Shown: positions 25,729 through 36,756, numbered from the stretch's first letter. The stretch is 64,000 nucleotides of DNA from Providencia alcalifaciens (GCF_020271745.1 NZ_CP084296.1:1240001-1304000); one strand, 5' to 3'. Numbers and translations are program-made. Notes: generated from the letters alone by a model not told the origin.

Positions 25729-27021
25729 ATGGCCCATACATCCCATCGAATAAAGACATTTTTTGTTCGTCAGGCAATGATCTCTGCCCTGCTTGGTTTG
25801 GGGTTATTCACTTTAGCGCCTTCTCACGTCGCGCTCGCGAATCAGATCACCGAAAATAAAGGCCAATTAAATGACCTACTAAAAAGCATTGCTGAAAAAG
25901 AAAAAAGCGTTAAAGAACAGCAAACTAAAAAAAGTAATCTCCTTCAACAGCTCAAAGAGCAAGAGCAAAGTATTTCTGCTGCAAGCCGTGATTTGCATCT
26001 AACCCAAAACCAATTAAAACAGCTAGATAAAGAAATATCCTCCTTATCCAGTAATATCAGTCAGCTGCAAAAGAAAAAAAATGAACAAGAAAAACTGCTT
26101 GCTGAGCAGTTAGATGCCGCATTCCGACTTGGTAAACACCAAGGTTTATCACTACTCTTAAAGGGTGAAGAAGGCCAGCGGGAAGAGCGAATGCTTGCTT
26201 ATTATGGCTATCTCAACCAAGCCCGTGAAAAAAACATTCTTGATCTGGAAGAAACCACCAAAGAGCTGCACGAACAGAAACAGTTAGAGCAAAAAAAACA
26301 AGCCGAGCAAAAAACAACGCTCACACGCCAACAACAAGAAAAGCAAAAACTCGATAATGCGCGAGCTTCACGGCAAAAAACCTTAACCGCATTAGAAAGC
26401 TCACTAAAAGAAGATCAGAAAAACCTCGCGGTCTTAAAGCAAAACGAAGCCAGACTACGTGACAAGATTGCCAAAGCAGAACGTGAAGCAAAAGCACGCG
26501 CCGAACGTGAAGCCCGTGAAGCCGCACGCATTCGTGCTCAAGTTGCTGAAAAAGAAAGAAAAGCAAAACAGAAAGGCTCCACGTATAAGCCATCTGAAAG
26601 TGAACAATCTCTGATGTCTCGAACGGGTGGTTTAGGTCGTCCTGCAGGCCAAGCTATCTGGCCAGTACGCGGTTCCACCCTACATAATTATGGGGATGTG
26701 ATCTCCAGCGAATTACGTTGGAAAGGTATGGTGATCGCCGCAAATGAAGGCACCCAAGTTAAGGCTATTGCAGATGGTCGCGTACTACTCGCAGACTGGC
26801 TTCAGGGCTATGGCTTAGTTGTTGTCGTTGAGCATGGTAAAGGGGATATGAGCCTATATGGCTATAACCAAAGTGCGCTGGTGAGTGTAGGCCAAGAAGT
26901 CCGTGCAGGCCAGCCAATTGCTTTAGTGGGAAGTAGTGGCGGCCAAGAACGCCCTGCTCTTTACTTTGAAATTCGCCGACAAGGTAAGACCGTTAACCCT
27001 CGCCCATGGCTAGGAAGGTAG
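25729..27021 (+). CDS. envC: Murein hydrolase activator EnvC
   Basis: Periplasmic divisome protein that activates AmiA and AmiB amidases at the septum. A signal peptide ends near HVALA (residue 36). Long coiled-coil segments run about 40-130 and 155-280, rich in Gln, Lys and Glu. A C-terminal LytM domain (about 305-430, with GRVLLADWLQGYGLVVVVEH) lacks the full zinc-ligand set expected of an active peptidase, as in known EnvC. The length of 430 is normal. A GAGGTGA site precedes the ATG. YibQ follows, as in E. coli. Confidence 0.96.
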   Translation: MAHTSHRIKTFFVRQAMISALLGLGLFTLAPSHVALANQITENKGQLNDLLKSIAEKEKSVKEQQTKKSNLLQQLKEQEQSISAASRDLHLTQNQLKQLDKEISSLSSNISQLQKKKNEQEKLLAEQLDAAFRLGKHQGLSLLLKGEEGQREERMLAYYGYLNQAREKNILDLEETTKELHEQKQLEQKKQAEQKTTLTRQQQEKQKLDNARASRQKTLTALESSLKEDQKNLAVLKQNEARLRDKIAKAEREAKARAEREAREAARIRAQVAEKERKAKQKGSTYKPSESEQSLMSRTGGLGRPAGQAIWPVRGSTLHNYGDVISSELRWKGMVIAANEGTQVKAIADGRVLLADWLQGYGLVVVVEHGKGDMSLYGYNQSALVSVGQEVRAGQPIALVGSSGGQERPALYFEIRRQGKTVNPRPWLGR

Positions 27022-27081
27022 CCCGACAATCTTTCGCACTGCCTATAAAATGCTAGGCTATAAAAAGTTAGGAAAATAATT

Positions 27082-28164
27082 ATGTTAAGACACTCGCCGA
27101 TGAAATTACTGATTAGCCTGCTCCTTATCATGGTCAGCTCTCAGGCGAGTGCCGCTAAACTCGCGATTGTCATTGATGATTTCGGTTACCGAGTCAAAGA
27201 AGATAATCAAATCCTAGCGTTACCGGCGGCCATTAGCATTGCTATTTTACCTAACTCACCTCATGGTGCTGAAGTCGCGGCCACGGCCTATCAGCAAGGT
27301 CGGGATATTTTAATCCATATGCCCATGAAGCCATTGAGTAAGCAACCTCTTGAAAAAGACACTTTAGCACCCTCGATGAGTGCTGAAGAAGTTGACCGCA
27401 TCATCAAAAATGCCATTAACCGCGTTCCTCATGCTAAAGGAATGAACAACCACATGGGCAGTGAGATGACCTCCAGCCTTTCAGGGATGCGTAATGTCAT
27501 GCGTTCATTAGCGCAATCAAACCTCTTTTTCTTAGATAGCGTCACGATTGGCAATACACAGGCATTGAATGCAGCCAAAGAATTCGGCGTTCCCTCAACG
27601 AAACGCAATATTTTTATTGATAATCACCAATCTGAAGAAGAAACCCGTACACAGCTGAATAAAGCCATTGCTTACGCACGTAAACACGGCAGCGCGGTTG
27701 CGATTGGTCACCCGCATCCATCAACCGTACGTGCCTTACAAAAATTTATTCCATTGGTTCCCGCGGATATTGAGCTTGTGCCTGTCAGTACACTGGTCAA
27801 CTATCAGCCAGTAACTGGCGAACCACGCAAGACTCTCAGAATGCAGCCTGAAGGCGTGAATCCAACGCAGCCAGCAACAACGCTTGAGACCAAAATCCCA
27901 AGCAAATCAGAAGAAGAACCGTATAATTCTGCTAAGCCAACCACAGTTCCTGAAGATGTCACTCCGGCAACTGTCGAACCTACACCTATCAACGATGCTG
28001 CTGAGCAACCTGAAAAAGCAGTCAGTCCCGCAGAGTTAGGTGTATGTGATATCGAACTGCCAACGACCCGCCTGCAAGGCATCGAGCTACTCATGTTTGT
28101 GGTCGAGGCCATTTATCAAGATAAAACCCTGCAACCTCTAATTACAGAAAAGAAAATGCCATAA
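27082..28164 (+). CDS. yibQ: Divergent polysaccharide deacetylase family protein YibQ
   Basis: Predicted periplasmic protein with a signal peptide (about residues 1-28, ending SSQASA) and a NodB-like fold starting AKLAIVIDDFGYR. The motifs LIHMPMKP, NNHMGSEMT and IGHPHPST belong to the divergent deacetylase 2 family. Residues beyond about 250 form a Pro/Glu/Thr-rich low-complexity extension with a final conserved-looking segment CDIELPTTRLQGIELLMF. The enzymatic role is not established. AGGAAAA upstream supports the start at 27082. A bidirectional terminator separates it from convergent tdh. Confidence 0.9.
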   Translation: MLRHSPMKLLISLLLIMVSSQASAAKLAIVIDDFGYRVKEDNQILALPAAISIAILPNSPHGAEVAATAYQQGRDILIHMPMKPLSKQPLEKDTLAPSMSAEEVDRIIKNAINRVPHAKGMNNHMGSEMTSSLSGMRNVMRSLAQSNLFFLDSVTIGNTQALNAAKEFGVPSTKRNIFIDNHQSEEETRTQLNKAIAYARKHGSAVAIGHPHPSTVRALQKFIPLVPADIELVPVSTLVNYQPVTGEPRKTLRMQPEGVNPTQPATTLETKIPSKSEEEPYNSAKPTTVPEDVTPATVEPTPINDAAEQPEKAVSPAELGVCDIELPTTRLQGIELLMFVVEAIYQDKTLQPLITEKKMP

Positions 28165-28182
28165 CGGGTAAGACTAAAAATT

Positions 28183-28219
28183 AAAAAGGGTTTAAAGGCT
28201 TTGCCTATAAACCCTTTAG
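28183..28219. terminator. Bidirectional terminator between yibQ and tdh
   Basis: Ten-base stem AAAGGGTTTA with TAAACCCTTT. On the minus strand it is followed by a long T-rich run, so it is a strong terminator for tdh; on the plus strand it serves yibQ less perfectly. Confidence 0.8.
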
Positions 28220-28240
28220 CGCTAATAAATTAACTCTGAA

Positions 28241-29266
28241 TTAATCCCAGTTTAAAATCACTTTTCCTGACTGCCCTGAACACATCACATCAAAGCCTTT
28301 TTGGAAATCATCAATAGAAAATTCATGAGTAATGATGGGTGATAAATCGAGACCTGATTGCACGAGTGTCGCCATCTTATACCAAGTTTCAAACATTTCA
28401 CGCCCATAAATTCCTTTGATAAACAACCCTTTAAATATAACTTGGCTCCAGTCTGTTGCCATCGATGATGGAGGAATACCTAATAGCGCGATTCTGCCAC
28501 CATGATTCATGGTGTCTAGCATGGTTTGGAAAGCGGCCGGCGCCCCTGAAACTTCTAGCGCCACATCAAAACCTTCTTTCATGCCCAGTTCATTCATGAC
28601 GTCTTTAAGATTTTCACGGCTCACATTCACTGCGCGGGTTACGCCCATTTTTTTCGCTAGCTCAAGACGATAATCATTCACGTCGGTGATCACTACATGG
28701 CGAGCACCGACATGTCGGCAAACCGCTGCCGCCATAATACCGATAGGACCTGCACCCGAAACCAACACGTCTTCACCCACTAAATCAAACGATAATGCCG
28801 TATGCACCGCATTACCGAATGGGTCAAAAATTGCCGCGATTTCATCAGGAATATTATCTGGAATTTTAAAGGCGTTAAACGCAGGGATCACCAAATACTC
28901 AGCAAAACATCCTGGGCGATTTACGCCGACGCCAATGGTATTACGGCATAAGTGAGTGCGCCCACCTCGGCAATTACGGCAATGACCGCAGGTAATATGC
29001 CCTTCGCCAGAAACACGGTCACCAATTTTAAACCCTTTAACTTCCTGCCCAATCTCAACAATTTCCCCTATATATTCATGACCCACCACCATCGGAACGG
29101 GAATGGTTTTTTGCGACCATTCATCCCAGTTGTAGATATGAACATCCGTTCCGCAAATGGCGGTTTTACGGATTTTAATCATCACATCATTGTGTCCCAG
29201 TTCCGGTTTCGGAACGTCTGTCATCCATATACCTGGTTCTGCTTTTAATTTGGACAGTGCTTTCAT
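28241..29266 (-). CDS. tdh: L-threonine 3-dehydrogenase
   Basis: Zinc- and NAD-dependent enzyme oxidising threonine to 2-amino-3-ketobutyrate. The catalytic-zinc Cys is C38 in [13 protein letters not shown], as in E. coli, and the structural-zinc Cys cluster [15 protein letters not shown] lies near residues 93-107. The NAD site is [12 protein letters not shown]. The length of 341 is standard. It is downstream of kbl in one operon, so threonine is cleaved to glycine and acetyl-CoA. Confidence 0.98.
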   Translation of the reverse strand: MKALSKLKAEPGIWMTDVPKPELGHNDVMIKIRKTAICGTDVHIYNWDEWSQKTIPVPMVVGHEYIGEIVEIGQEVKGFKIGDRVSGEGHITCGHCRNCRGGRTHLCRNTIGVGVNRPGCFAEYLVIPAFNAFKIPDNIPDEIAAIFDPFGNAVHTALSFDLVGEDVLVSGAGPIGIMAAAVCRHVGARHVVITDVNDYRLELAKKMGVTRAVNVSRENLKDVMNELGMKEGFDVALEVSGAPAAFQTMLDTMNHGGRIALLGIPPSSMATDWSQVIFKGLFIKGIYGREMFETWYKMATLVQSGLDLSPIITHEFSIDDFQKGFDVMCSGQSGKVILNWD

Positions 29267-29320
29267 AGGCGACCTTTTATTTATGGCTACATTAATTTTA
29301 TGAATAAATTAATTTTGTGA

Positions 29321-30514
29321 CTAAATTAATTGAAGCTTTTTGCCAATACGGATGAATGCATCAACAGCGTGTAAAATATCCTCCTCACTGTGTGCAGCGG
29401 ACATTTGCGTGCGAATTCGTGCTTGTCCTTGCGGAACCACTGGATAGAAAAATCCAGTGACATAAATACCTTCTTTTAATAGCTCTGAAGCGAATTGCTG
29501 AGCAACCTTGGCATCGCCTAACATCACAGGAATGATGGCATGGTCAGCGCCTGCTAATGTAAATCCTGCTGCGGTCATTTTTTCTCTAAATAACACCGCA
29601 TTACGCCACAATTTTTCACGGCGCTCTTGCCCTTCGGTCATCATATCGATCACCTTAATGGATGCGGCAACAATGGCTGGCGCCAAAGAGTTAGAGAATA
29701 AGTATGGGCGAGAGCGTTGACGTAACCACTCAACGACCTCTTTTTTGGCGGCAGTATAACCACCGGATGCACCACCTAATGCTTTTCCGAGTGTGCCAGT
29801 AATGATGTCAACGCGTCCCATAACCTTGCAATATTCATGGCTACCGCGACCATTTTCCCCTACGAAACCAACAGCATGGGAGTCATCTACCATGACCAAT
29901 GCGTTATATTCATCCGCAAGGTCGCAGACAGTTTTCAGATCAGCAATCACGCCATCCATCGAAAAAACACCGTCAGTCGCAATCAGAATATGGCGCGCAC
30001 CCGCGGCTTTGGCTTCTTCAAGGCGCTGTTTTAATTCCACCATATTATTGTTGCTGTAACGGTAGCGCTGGGCTTTACACAGGCGAACACCATCAATGAT
30101 AGATGCGTGGTTTAATGCATCAGAGATAATGGCGTCTTCTGGCCCTAATAGCGTTTCAAAAAGTCCACCGTTGGCATCAAAACAAGAGGAATAGAGGATC
30201 GCATCTTCCATTCCGAGGAAATCCGCAATTTTCTTTTCAAGAATTTTATGGCTGTCTTGAGTACCGCAAATAAAACGAACCGATGCCATACCAAAACCGT
30301 GGCTATCCATACCCTGCTTTGCTGCTTCAATCAGTGCGGGGTGATTGGCTAAGCCTAAATAGTTATTTGCACAGAAGTTAATAACGCGCTGCCCACCTTG
30401 AATTTCAATGTCAGCGTCTTGAGAGGTTGTAATAATGCGCTCATGTTTAAACAAGCCTTCAGCTTCTATTTGCACCAATTGTTGTTTAATCTGCTGGTAA
30501 AATTGTTCTGACAT
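29321..30514 (-). CDS. kbl: 2-Amino-3-ketobutyrate CoA ligase
   Basis: PLP enzyme that splits 2-amino-3-ketobutyrate into glycine and acetyl-CoA after Tdh. It has the alpha-oxoamine synthase motifs: [30 protein letters not shown], and the Schiff-base Lys in [13 protein letters not shown]. The length of 397 is close to E. coli Kbl. ACAGGAACAAATC precedes the ATG. It is first gene of the kbl-tdh operon and divergent from hldD across 232 bases. Confidence 0.98.
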   Translation of the reverse strand: MSEQFYQQIKQQLVQIEAEGLFKHERIITTSQDADIEIQGGQRVINFCANNYLGLANHPALIEAAKQGMDSHGFGMASVRFICGTQDSHKILEKKIADFLGMEDAILYSSCFDANGGLFETLLGPEDAIISDALNHASIIDGVRLCKAQRYRYSNNNMVELKQRLEEAKAAGARHILIATDGVFSMDGVIADLKTVCDLADEYNALVMVDDSHAVGFVGENGRGSHEYCKVMGRVDIITGTLGKALGGASGGYTAAKKEVVEWLRQRSRPYLFSNSLAPAIVAASIKVIDMMTEGQERREKLWRNAVLFREKMTAAGFTLAGADHAIIPVMLGDAKVAQQFASELLKEGIYVTGFFYPVVPQGQARIRTQMSAAHSEEDILHAVDAFIRIGKKLQLI

Positions 30515-30746
30515 GATTTGTTCCTGTAAAGAAGTTGTTTACAGAGTTTAATAATAGTCACTAGAACTAGCGATATCTGGTGAGCAAATAAGTTAAGTTT
30601 GTAGACAAGATCACGATAATTCCCTCTGACGAGGTATGACAACTAGGACAATTATCTGGCCGATATACTGTTGTCTGCACAAAGAGGTGTTATTATAGAC
30701 CCCAATTTTATATCCATTTATTCTTAACCCACTTGAGGTATTCACG

Positions 30747-31685
30747 ATGATCGTAGTCACTGGCGGAGCTGGTTTTATTGGCAGCAATATTATTAAAGCC
30801 CTGAATGAAATGGGTCGCACCGATATTCTGGTAGTGGATAACCTGAAAGATGGTACTAAGTTTGCCAACCTTGTTGACCTCGATATCGCCGATTACATGG
30901 ATAAAGAAGACTTTATCGTGAGCGTTATTGCCGGTGATGATTTTGGTGATATTGACGCTGTTTTCCATGAAGGCGCTTGCTCATCCACCACTGAGTGGGA
31001 TGGTAAGTATATGATGGATAATAACTATCAATTTTCTAAAGAGCTGCTGCATTACTGTTTAGAGCGTGAAATTCCCTTCCTGTATGCCTCTTCCGCAGCC
31101 ACTTATGGTGGACGTAGCGATAATTTCATCGAAGAACGTGAATTTGAAAAACCATTGAACGTATATGGCTACTCTAAATTCCAGTTTGACCAATATGTTC
31201 GCAACATCATGCCTGAAGCTCAGTCTCAAGTATGTGGCTTCCGTTATTTCAACGTTTATGGACCAAATGAAAACCATAAAGGCAGCATGGCGAGCGTGGC
31301 TTACCACTTAAACAAACAGATTAATGAAGGGCAAACCCCGAAACTGTTTGAAGGCAGCGACACTTTCCGCCGCGACTTCATTTACGTTGGCGATGTGGCT
31401 GCGGTGAATTTATGGTTCTGGGAAAATAACGTTTCTGGCATTTTCAACTGTGGTACAGGTCGCGCGGAATCATTCCAAGCGGTTGCCGATGCCGTCACTG
31501 AATTCCATAAAGATAAAAATGTCTCTATCGAATACATTGAATTCCCTGAGAAATTAAAAGGTCGCTACCAGAGCTTCACTCAAGCGGATCTGACTAAATT
31601 ACGTGCTGCAGGTTACACAGCACCGTTTAAAACCGTTGCTGAAGGCGTGACCGAATATATGCAATGGCTGAATAAAGACGCGTAA
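30747..31685 (+). CDS. hldD: ADP-L-glycero-D-manno-heptose 6-epimerase
   Basis: Converts ADP-D-glycero- to ADP-L-glycero-manno-heptose for the LPS inner core (rfaD/waaD). It has the NADP motif [11 protein letters not shown] at the N-terminus, the family-typical [12 protein letters not shown], and catalytic Tyr/Lys in [10 protein letters not shown] near residues 140-144. The C-terminal [11 protein letters not shown] also fits. It is 312 residues long and is followed within 25 bases by waaF and then waaC, the standard inner-core operon. Confidence 0.98.
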   Translation: MIVVTGGAGFIGSNIIKALNEMGRTDILVVDNLKDGTKFANLVDLDIADYMDKEDFIVSVIAGDDFGDIDAVFHEGACSSTTEWDGKYMMDNNYQFSKELLHYCLEREIPFLYASSAATYGGRSDNFIEEREFEKPLNVYGYSKFQFDQYVRNIMPEAQSQVCGFRYFNVYGPNENHKGSMASVAYHLNKQINEGQTPKLFEGSDTFRRDFIYVGDVAAVNLWFWENNVSGIFNCGTGRAESFQAVADAVTEFHKDKNVSIEYIEFPEKLKGRYQSFTQADLTKLRAAGYTAPFKTVAEGVTEYMQWLNKDA

Positions 31686-31710
31686 TCGTCTTTTTATGAA
31701 AACAGTACCT

Positions 31711-32757
31711 ATGAAGATACTAGTGATTGGCCCCTCATGGGTAGGGGATATGATGATGTCTCAGAGCCTGTATCGCACGATCAAGGCGCTGCATCCTCAT
31801 GCTCAAATTGATGTGATGGCACCTGATTGGTGCCGCCCGTTATTGGCGAAAATGCCCGAAGTGTCTGAAGCGATTTCCATGCCATTAGGGCATGGAAAGC
31901 TAGAAATTGGCGAACGTCGTCAATTAGGCCTCAATTTGCGGAAAAATAGGTACGATCAAGCGATTGTTTTACCTAATTCATTAAAATCTGCACTGGTGCC
32001 GTTCTTTGCTAAGATCCCCAAAAGAACGGGATGGCGCGGTGAAATGCGTTATGGACTGCTCAATGATTTACGTCCATTAGATAAACAAGCATTTCCACTG
32101 ATGGTGCAGCGCTATGTCGCACTGGCGTATGACAAACAGCACATCAAATCGGCCAATGATATTCCCGCCCCCATTCTATGGCCTAAATTAGTCACTGATA
32201 AACAGCAAGTTAGCGATACTGTCAGTCAATTTAGTATTGATTTTTCTCGCCCAATCATTGGTTTCTGCCCAGGTGCTGAATTTGGTCCCGCAAAACGCTG
32301 GCCACACTATCACTATGCGGCGTTAGCTCAAAAGCTAATTAGCGAGCAAGGCTACCAAGTCCTGTTATTTGGTTCTCAAAAAGACCATGAAGCGGGTGAA
32401 GAAATCCGCCAAAGTTTGACTGACGACGCTCGCAATTACTGCCTTAATTTCGCAGGAAAAACGTCGTTAGAACAAGCCGTTAATCTTATTGACGCTTGCC
32501 AAGCCGTTGTGAGTAATGATTCTGGCTTAATGCATGTAGCTGCGGCTCTCGATAAACCGTTAGTCGCACTCTATGGCCCAAGCAGCCCAGACTTTACACC
32601 GCCACTGTCCGATAAAGCAGAAGTGATCCGGCTAATAACCGGTTACCACAAGGTGCGTAAAGGTGATGGTGAAAGTGGCTATCACCAAAGCCTGATTGAT
32701 ATTCAACCGCAAATGGTACTGGATGCCCTAACCCGTTTAAATATAGGTATTAAATAA
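31711..32757 (+). CDS. waaF: ADP-heptose:LPS heptosyltransferase II
   Basis: GT9 enzyme adding the second heptose to the inner core. MKILVIGPSWVGDMMMSQS matches the conserved N-terminus, so I place the start at 31711 (348 residues); an ATG 15 bases upstream is possible. The C-terminal donor-site motifs are FCPGAEFGPAKRWP and VSNDSGLMHVAAAL. Its stop overlaps the waaC start in TAATG form. Confidence 0.97.
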   Translation: MKILVIGPSWVGDMMMSQSLYRTIKALHPHAQIDVMAPDWCRPLLAKMPEVSEAISMPLGHGKLEIGERRQLGLNLRKNRYDQAIVLPNSLKSALVPFFAKIPKRTGWRGEMRYGLLNDLRPLDKQAFPLMVQRYVALAYDKQHIKSANDIPAPILWPKLVTDKQQVSDTVSQFSIDFSRPIIGFCPGAEFGPAKRWPHYHYAALAQKLISEQGYQVLLFGSQKDHEAGEEIRQSLTDDARNYCLNFAGKTSLEQAVNLIDACQAVVSNDSGLMHVAAALDKPLVALYGPSSPDFTPPLSDKAEVIRLITGYHKVRKGDGESGYHQSLIDIQPQMVLDALTRLNIGIK

Positions 32758-33719
32758 TGAGAGTGTTATTAGTAAAAACATCATCTATGGGAGATGTTTT
32801 ACACTCTCTGCCTGCATTAACCGATGCTCAGGCAGCAATACCGAATATTCAATTTGATTGGGTGGTCGAAGAAGGGTTTGCTCAAATCCCCACCTGGCAC
32901 AGTGCGGTGAATAAAGTGATCCCTGTAGCAATCCGTCGCTGGCGAAAAAATTGGTTTTCTGCGCCAATTCGTGCCGAACGTGCAGAGTTTCGTCGCCATT
33001 TGCAGGAAATCCACTACGATGCCGTTATCGATGCACAAGGGTTACTGAAGAGTGCGTTGCTAGTCACTCGCCTCGCTCACGGTTCTAAACATGGTTATGA
33101 CCGCCATAGTATCCGCGAGCCGATTGCCAGCTTCTTTTACGATCATCGTTATTCCATTAGTAAACAGCAACATGCGGTAGAGCGTATTCGCCAATTATTT
33201 GCTAAAAGCCTCGGGTACACTTGCCCTAGGACACAAGGTGATTACGCGATTGCTCGTCATTTCTTGCAATCAGCCAACGAAACCGAAGCACCCTATGTGC
33301 TGTTTTTACACTCCACAACCCGCGACGATAAGCATTGGCCGGAGTCTCATTGGCGTGAATTGATTCAGTTAATGAAGGGAACTGGGCTGAGGGTCAAACT
33401 CCCTTGGGGTGCAGAGCATGAACATCAGCGAGCAATAAGACTTGCAGATGGCTTTGATTTTGTGGAAGTATTACCCAAATTAACGCTGGCACAAGTCGCG
33501 CAACAAATTGCAGATGCAAAGGCTGTGGTTTCTGTCGATACGGGTTTAAGCCATTTAACAGCTGCGCTGGATAAACCAAATTTCACGCTGTTTGGCCCAA
33601 CAAATCCCGGTTTAATTGGCGGTTATGGAAAAGGCCAAAATGAGATAAAAAGCATAGATAATAGAATGGATAGCATTAACGCTGATACTGTCTTCCAACA
33701 ACTTCGTCTCTGTTTATAG
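32757..33719 (+). CDS. waaC: LPS heptosyltransferase I
   Basis: GT9 enzyme that adds the first heptose to Kdo2-lipid A. It shows MRVLLVKTSSMGDVLHSLPAL, the catalytic-region WVVEEGFAQIP, and the donor-site SVDTGLSHLTAALDKPNFTLFGPT. The length of 320 is typical. It overlaps the last base of the waaF stop, and a strong hairpin terminator follows. Confidence 0.97.
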   Translation: MRVLLVKTSSMGDVLHSLPALTDAQAAIPNIQFDWVVEEGFAQIPTWHSAVNKVIPVAIRRWRKNWFSAPIRAERAEFRRHLQEIHYDAVIDAQGLLKSALLVTRLAHGSKHGYDRHSIREPIASFFYDHRYSISKQQHAVERIRQLFAKSLGYTCPRTQGDYAIARHFLQSANETEAPYVLFLHSTTRDDKHWPESHWRELIQLMKGTGLRVKLPWGAEHEHQRAIRLADGFDFVEVLPKLTLAQVAQQIADAKAVVSVDTGLSHLTAALDKPNFTLFGPTNPGLIGGYGKGQNEIKSIDNRMDSINADTVFQQLRLCL

Positions 33720-33757
33720 CCCGCATAGAGTATTATCTAAAGCCTATCACTCATAAA

Positions 33758-33792
33758 AATTAAGCGGTCATTTGACCGCTTAATTATTTTTT
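33758..33792. terminator. Bidirectional terminator after waaC
   Basis: A perfect 13-base stem, AATTAAGCGGTCA with TGACCGCTTAATT, with a very short loop and a T-rich tail on the plus strand and an A-rich lead on the other side. It separates waaC from the convergent gene at 33808. Confidence 0.9.
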
Positions 33793-33807
33793 CACTTCGC
33801 AAAAGAT

Positions 33808-35271
33808 TTATTTCCTCTCTGGGGCAATAAACCCAAAACACATAGTTTTCGGCTGAGCGTCCGGTTCAGAGCGATAAATCACATCTTCTTTTTCAATTGT
33901 AAATTGAGGCCAGAATTTGCGCACTTTAGCGAAATCTTCGTGGGCACAATCATCATATTTACGCCCTAATAAAATGGCTCCATGCTTACGAATTTCTGCT
34001 TCAGTAATCTCACGGTTATACACATTCGGTGGCATATGGTTTTCTAGCGTCCAAGGCTGGATAACATGCGGTCTATCTTGAGCGTAGATAATAAACCATT
34101 GGTGTAGATTATCTTCACCACCAACATATTTGACTGGGGTTCCGTAACGTTGATACCAACGCTGTTCGCCTTCTGCAATTAACGCTTTAACGCCAATAAA
34201 CTTCTGCCCAGCTCCCCGAATATTTCCTGCTTGAACAATCAGATAGCCGGATACCACTAAGACACCAAATACGGCTAAACCTATTAACGGTTTTTTCAGT
34301 GACTTTTTCGGCATCACAGTGATTGAACCGACAAACAAAGGCGCACAGACCATCATAAATGGCTGTAACCACTCAGTAATTCGCCCACCATCATGAAACG
34401 AAAACCAACCATAAATCACGATTAATGGAAACAGAATAATGAAGTTGGCCATTCGATTCGATAAGGCTTTCGGCCAACCGATTTTGCCGCCACAGCAATA
34501 TAAGATAATCGCCGCAATAACCAGCGGGTAAAACACACTGAGTGCAGCTTCTGTGGTATGTAAGTTAAAACCCGGGTCAATTTGCGAACCTACCCATTTA
34601 AAGGCAGAAAAATCACTGGCCATCAACCAGAAGAAGTTTGGCAAAATCATTGAAAACCACAGTGCTATTGCCAGATAAAACACCGGATGGCGATAGCTTT
34701 GGCGCGCTTGTTTCACAAACAGTGTGAGTAAGAAAACGGAGCCGACTAAGGCAAGTGTGGAGTATTTCCCCATTGTTGCAAGACCGGCAACTAAAGCAAA
34801 AGGTAACCACCACAATGGGTTATCTTCGACGGCACGCAGAAAGAGGTAAATCATCCAAGGCCAGAATGTCACTAAAATATAGTTATCATTATAAGGAATA
34901 ATATCGAAATTAATGACACCCGATAAATTCATCATCAGCATCGCAAACCATGCAAGGTCGCGACGACCAGTTAGTCGGTAGACAAGTTTCCATACCCCAA
35001 GTAACCCAAATCCAATACCGATAAAATGGCTCAGATACCAATAGAAACTATAAGAAATACCTAAATGGATGGCTGGCCACATCATGGTACCAACAAACCA
35101 TGGGTTTTTCGGCGATCCCCATTCACCATTCATTCCCCAGTTAACGGCTTCGACCGTATCGTAAGGAACGGTTGGGTCAAAAAAGAAACCCGCAAGGATC
35201 CAGGTAATGGCATAGCCAATGATCCAAAGATACAAATACTTATTTGAGGTTGGTTGATTGGTTGTCGGCAT
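33808..35271 (-). CDS. GT39/ArnT-like membrane glycosyltransferase
   Basis: Polytopic inner-membrane protein of 487 residues with about eleven or twelve hydrophobic segments. The early periplasmic loop DPTVPYDTVEAVNWG, with acidic residues, fits the catalytic loop of the PMT/ArnT superfamily, which uses a polyprenyl-phosphate sugar donor. A periplasmic C-terminal domain (about residues 370-487, beginning YLIVQAGNIRGAG) follows. Its place among core genes suggests a sugar added to LPS core or lipid A on the periplasmic side. It is not ArnT of the arn operon, since no arn genes are nearby. The substrate is unknown. Confidence 0.78.
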   Translation of the reverse strand: MPTTNQPTSNKYLYLWIIGYAITWILAGFFFDPTVPYDTVEAVNWGMNGEWGSPKNPWFVGTMMWPAIHLGISYSFYWYLSHFIGIGFGLLGVWKLVYRLTGRRDLAWFAMLMMNLSGVINFDIIPYNDNYILVTFWPWMIYLFLRAVEDNPLWWLPFALVAGLATMGKYSTLALVGSVFLLTLFVKQARQSYRHPVFYLAIALWFSMILPNFFWLMASDFSAFKWVGSQIDPGFNLHTTEAALSVFYPLVIAAIILYCCGGKIGWPKALSNRMANFIILFPLIVIYGWFSFHDGGRITEWLQPFMMVCAPLFVGSITVMPKKSLKKPLIGLAVFGVLVVSGYLIVQAGNIRGAGQKFIGVKALIAEGEQRWYQRYGTPVKYVGGEDNLHQWFIIYAQDRPHVIQPWTLENHMPPNVYNREITEAEIRKHGAILLGRKYDDCAHEDFAKVRKFWPQFTIEKEDVIYRSEPDAQPKTMCFGFIAPERK

Positions 35272-35478
35272 TCTTTTTTCAGCGAAATTTATTAATAAAG
35301 TTAAAGGGAAATACGCATTATTATACGTCGAGCTTATAGAGGATTATCTCTCGCTCGGCTGAGTATGCAAAAACATGACTAAGTAGTTTACTATAGTTTA
35401 AACAAAATAATCAGAAATGAGAGAAATTATCATTACTTATTGTAGTAATATTCAAGTTATCAATAATCTTGCTGAATA

Positions 35479-36756
35479 TTACTGTTCTCTAGGAGGGAGA
35501 TAAGGCTGCAACAACTTAAGTAAACGCTGTAATGCACCTTGGTTTTCATGCAATACTTCTGCGGCATGGCGACCATAATATAGTCGATAATCTTCATCGG
35601 ACAGTAAACTAGTGACAGCTTGAGTCAGTGATTCGCAGTCCGTTACAGTGATCAACCCATCTGCTTGGGTTAACTTCGCACAAATATCTTTAAAATTAAA
35701 GGTATGCGGTCCCATCAAAACAGGCAATGCATGCGCAGCTGCTTCAAGTGGATTATGACCACCCGTTTCAACTAAGCTCCCGCCCACGAAAGCAATATCT
35801 GCGATTCCGTACAGCAACATCAACTCCCCCATCGTATCGCCAATAACCACTTGAGTTTCTAGAGATGGGATAACGCCACTACTACGACGAATGAAGCTCA
35901 GCCCTGCTTTTTGCGTCAGTTCTTCCGCTTTTGCGAAACGTTCTGGATGTCTTGGGACTAAAATGAGTAATAAATTAGGAAATTTTTTCAGTAACTGTTG
36001 GTGAGTTTGCAAAACAATAGCTTCTTCACCTTCATGGGTGCTTGTCGCAATCCATACAGGACGATGTGCCGCCCACTGTCTGCGTAACGTAATGGCTTTA
36101 ACCGCCAGTTCAGGGGTAACGGAAATATCAAATTTTAAGCTCCCCGTCACTTCTAACTGCTTACGTCTTAACCCTAATTGAATAAAACGTTCACCATCTT
36201 CTTGATGCTGAGCGGCCACCATCGTGACATTTTGCAGCATACGCTTCACAAAGCTACCAAGTTTTTGATAACCCGCAGCGGAGCGCTCAGATAACCGAGC
36301 ATTCGCGATCACTAATGGAATATTACGCTTATGCAGTTGATTGATCATATTTGGCCAGAGTTCCGTTTCCATAATAATCACCAATTTAGGATCAACTTGA
36401 TTAAGGAAACGACTCATGGAGCCGGGTAAATCGTAAGGGAGATAAACGTGACTTATATCGTCACCGAATGCCGACTGAACACGCTCTGACCCTGTTGGAG
36501 TCATTGTTGTCACAGTAATAGGGAGTGATGGATAGTGATGGCGAAGTGCGCGTACTAATGGCACTGCCGCAAGGGTTTCGCCCACAGAAACGGAGTGTAA
36601 TAAAATACCTTTAGGAACAACTTTACCACCACAAAAACCATAGCGTTCCCCCCAACGTTTGCGATACGCAGGGGCTTTACGGCTACGCAATAATAAGCGT
36701 ATCCAAATTAATGGTTGGATGAGATAAAGAAGTACTTGATATACACGCAATAACAT
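35479..36756 (-). CDS. waaA: 3-Deoxy-D-manno-octulosonic acid (Kdo) transferase
   Basis: Transfers Kdo residues to lipid IVA, the first step of core assembly. MLLRVYQVLLYLIQPLIWIR aligns with the E. coli start, so I use 36756, giving 425 residues, the same as E. coli; a longer frame adds 16 residues with no conserved look. Motifs: KAPAYRKRWGERYG, HSVSVGETLAA with the catalytic Glu, and GGSLVETGGHNPLEAAA for nucleotide-sugar binding. It is divergent from coaD across 214 bases. Confidence 0.96.
   Translation of the reverse strand: MLLRVYQVLLYLIQPLIWIRLLLRSRKAPAYRKRWGERYGFCGGKVVPKGILLHSVSVGETLAAVPLVRALRHHYPSLPITVTTMTPTGSERVQSAFGDDISHVYLPYDLPGSMSRFLNQVDPKLVIIMETELWPNMINQLHKRNIPLVIANARLSERSAAGYQKLGSFVKRMLQNVTMVAAQHQEDGERFIQLGLRRKQLEVTGSLKFDISVTPELAVKAITLRRQWAAHRPVWIATSTHEGEEAIVLQTHQQLLKKFPNLLLILVPRHPERFAKAEELTQKAGLSFIRRSSGVIPSLETQVVIGDTMGELMLLYGIADIAFVGGSLVETGGHNPLEAAAHALPVLMGPHTFNFKDICAKLTQADGLITVTDCESLTQAVTSLLSDEDYRLYYGRHAAEVLHENQGALQRLLKLLQPYLPPREQ

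Noticed and set aside
27804-28112. 102-codon minus-strand frame inside the end of yibQ
   Set aside because: It is the complement of a low-complexity Pro/Thr/Glu-rich stretch, which often leaves the other strand open by chance.
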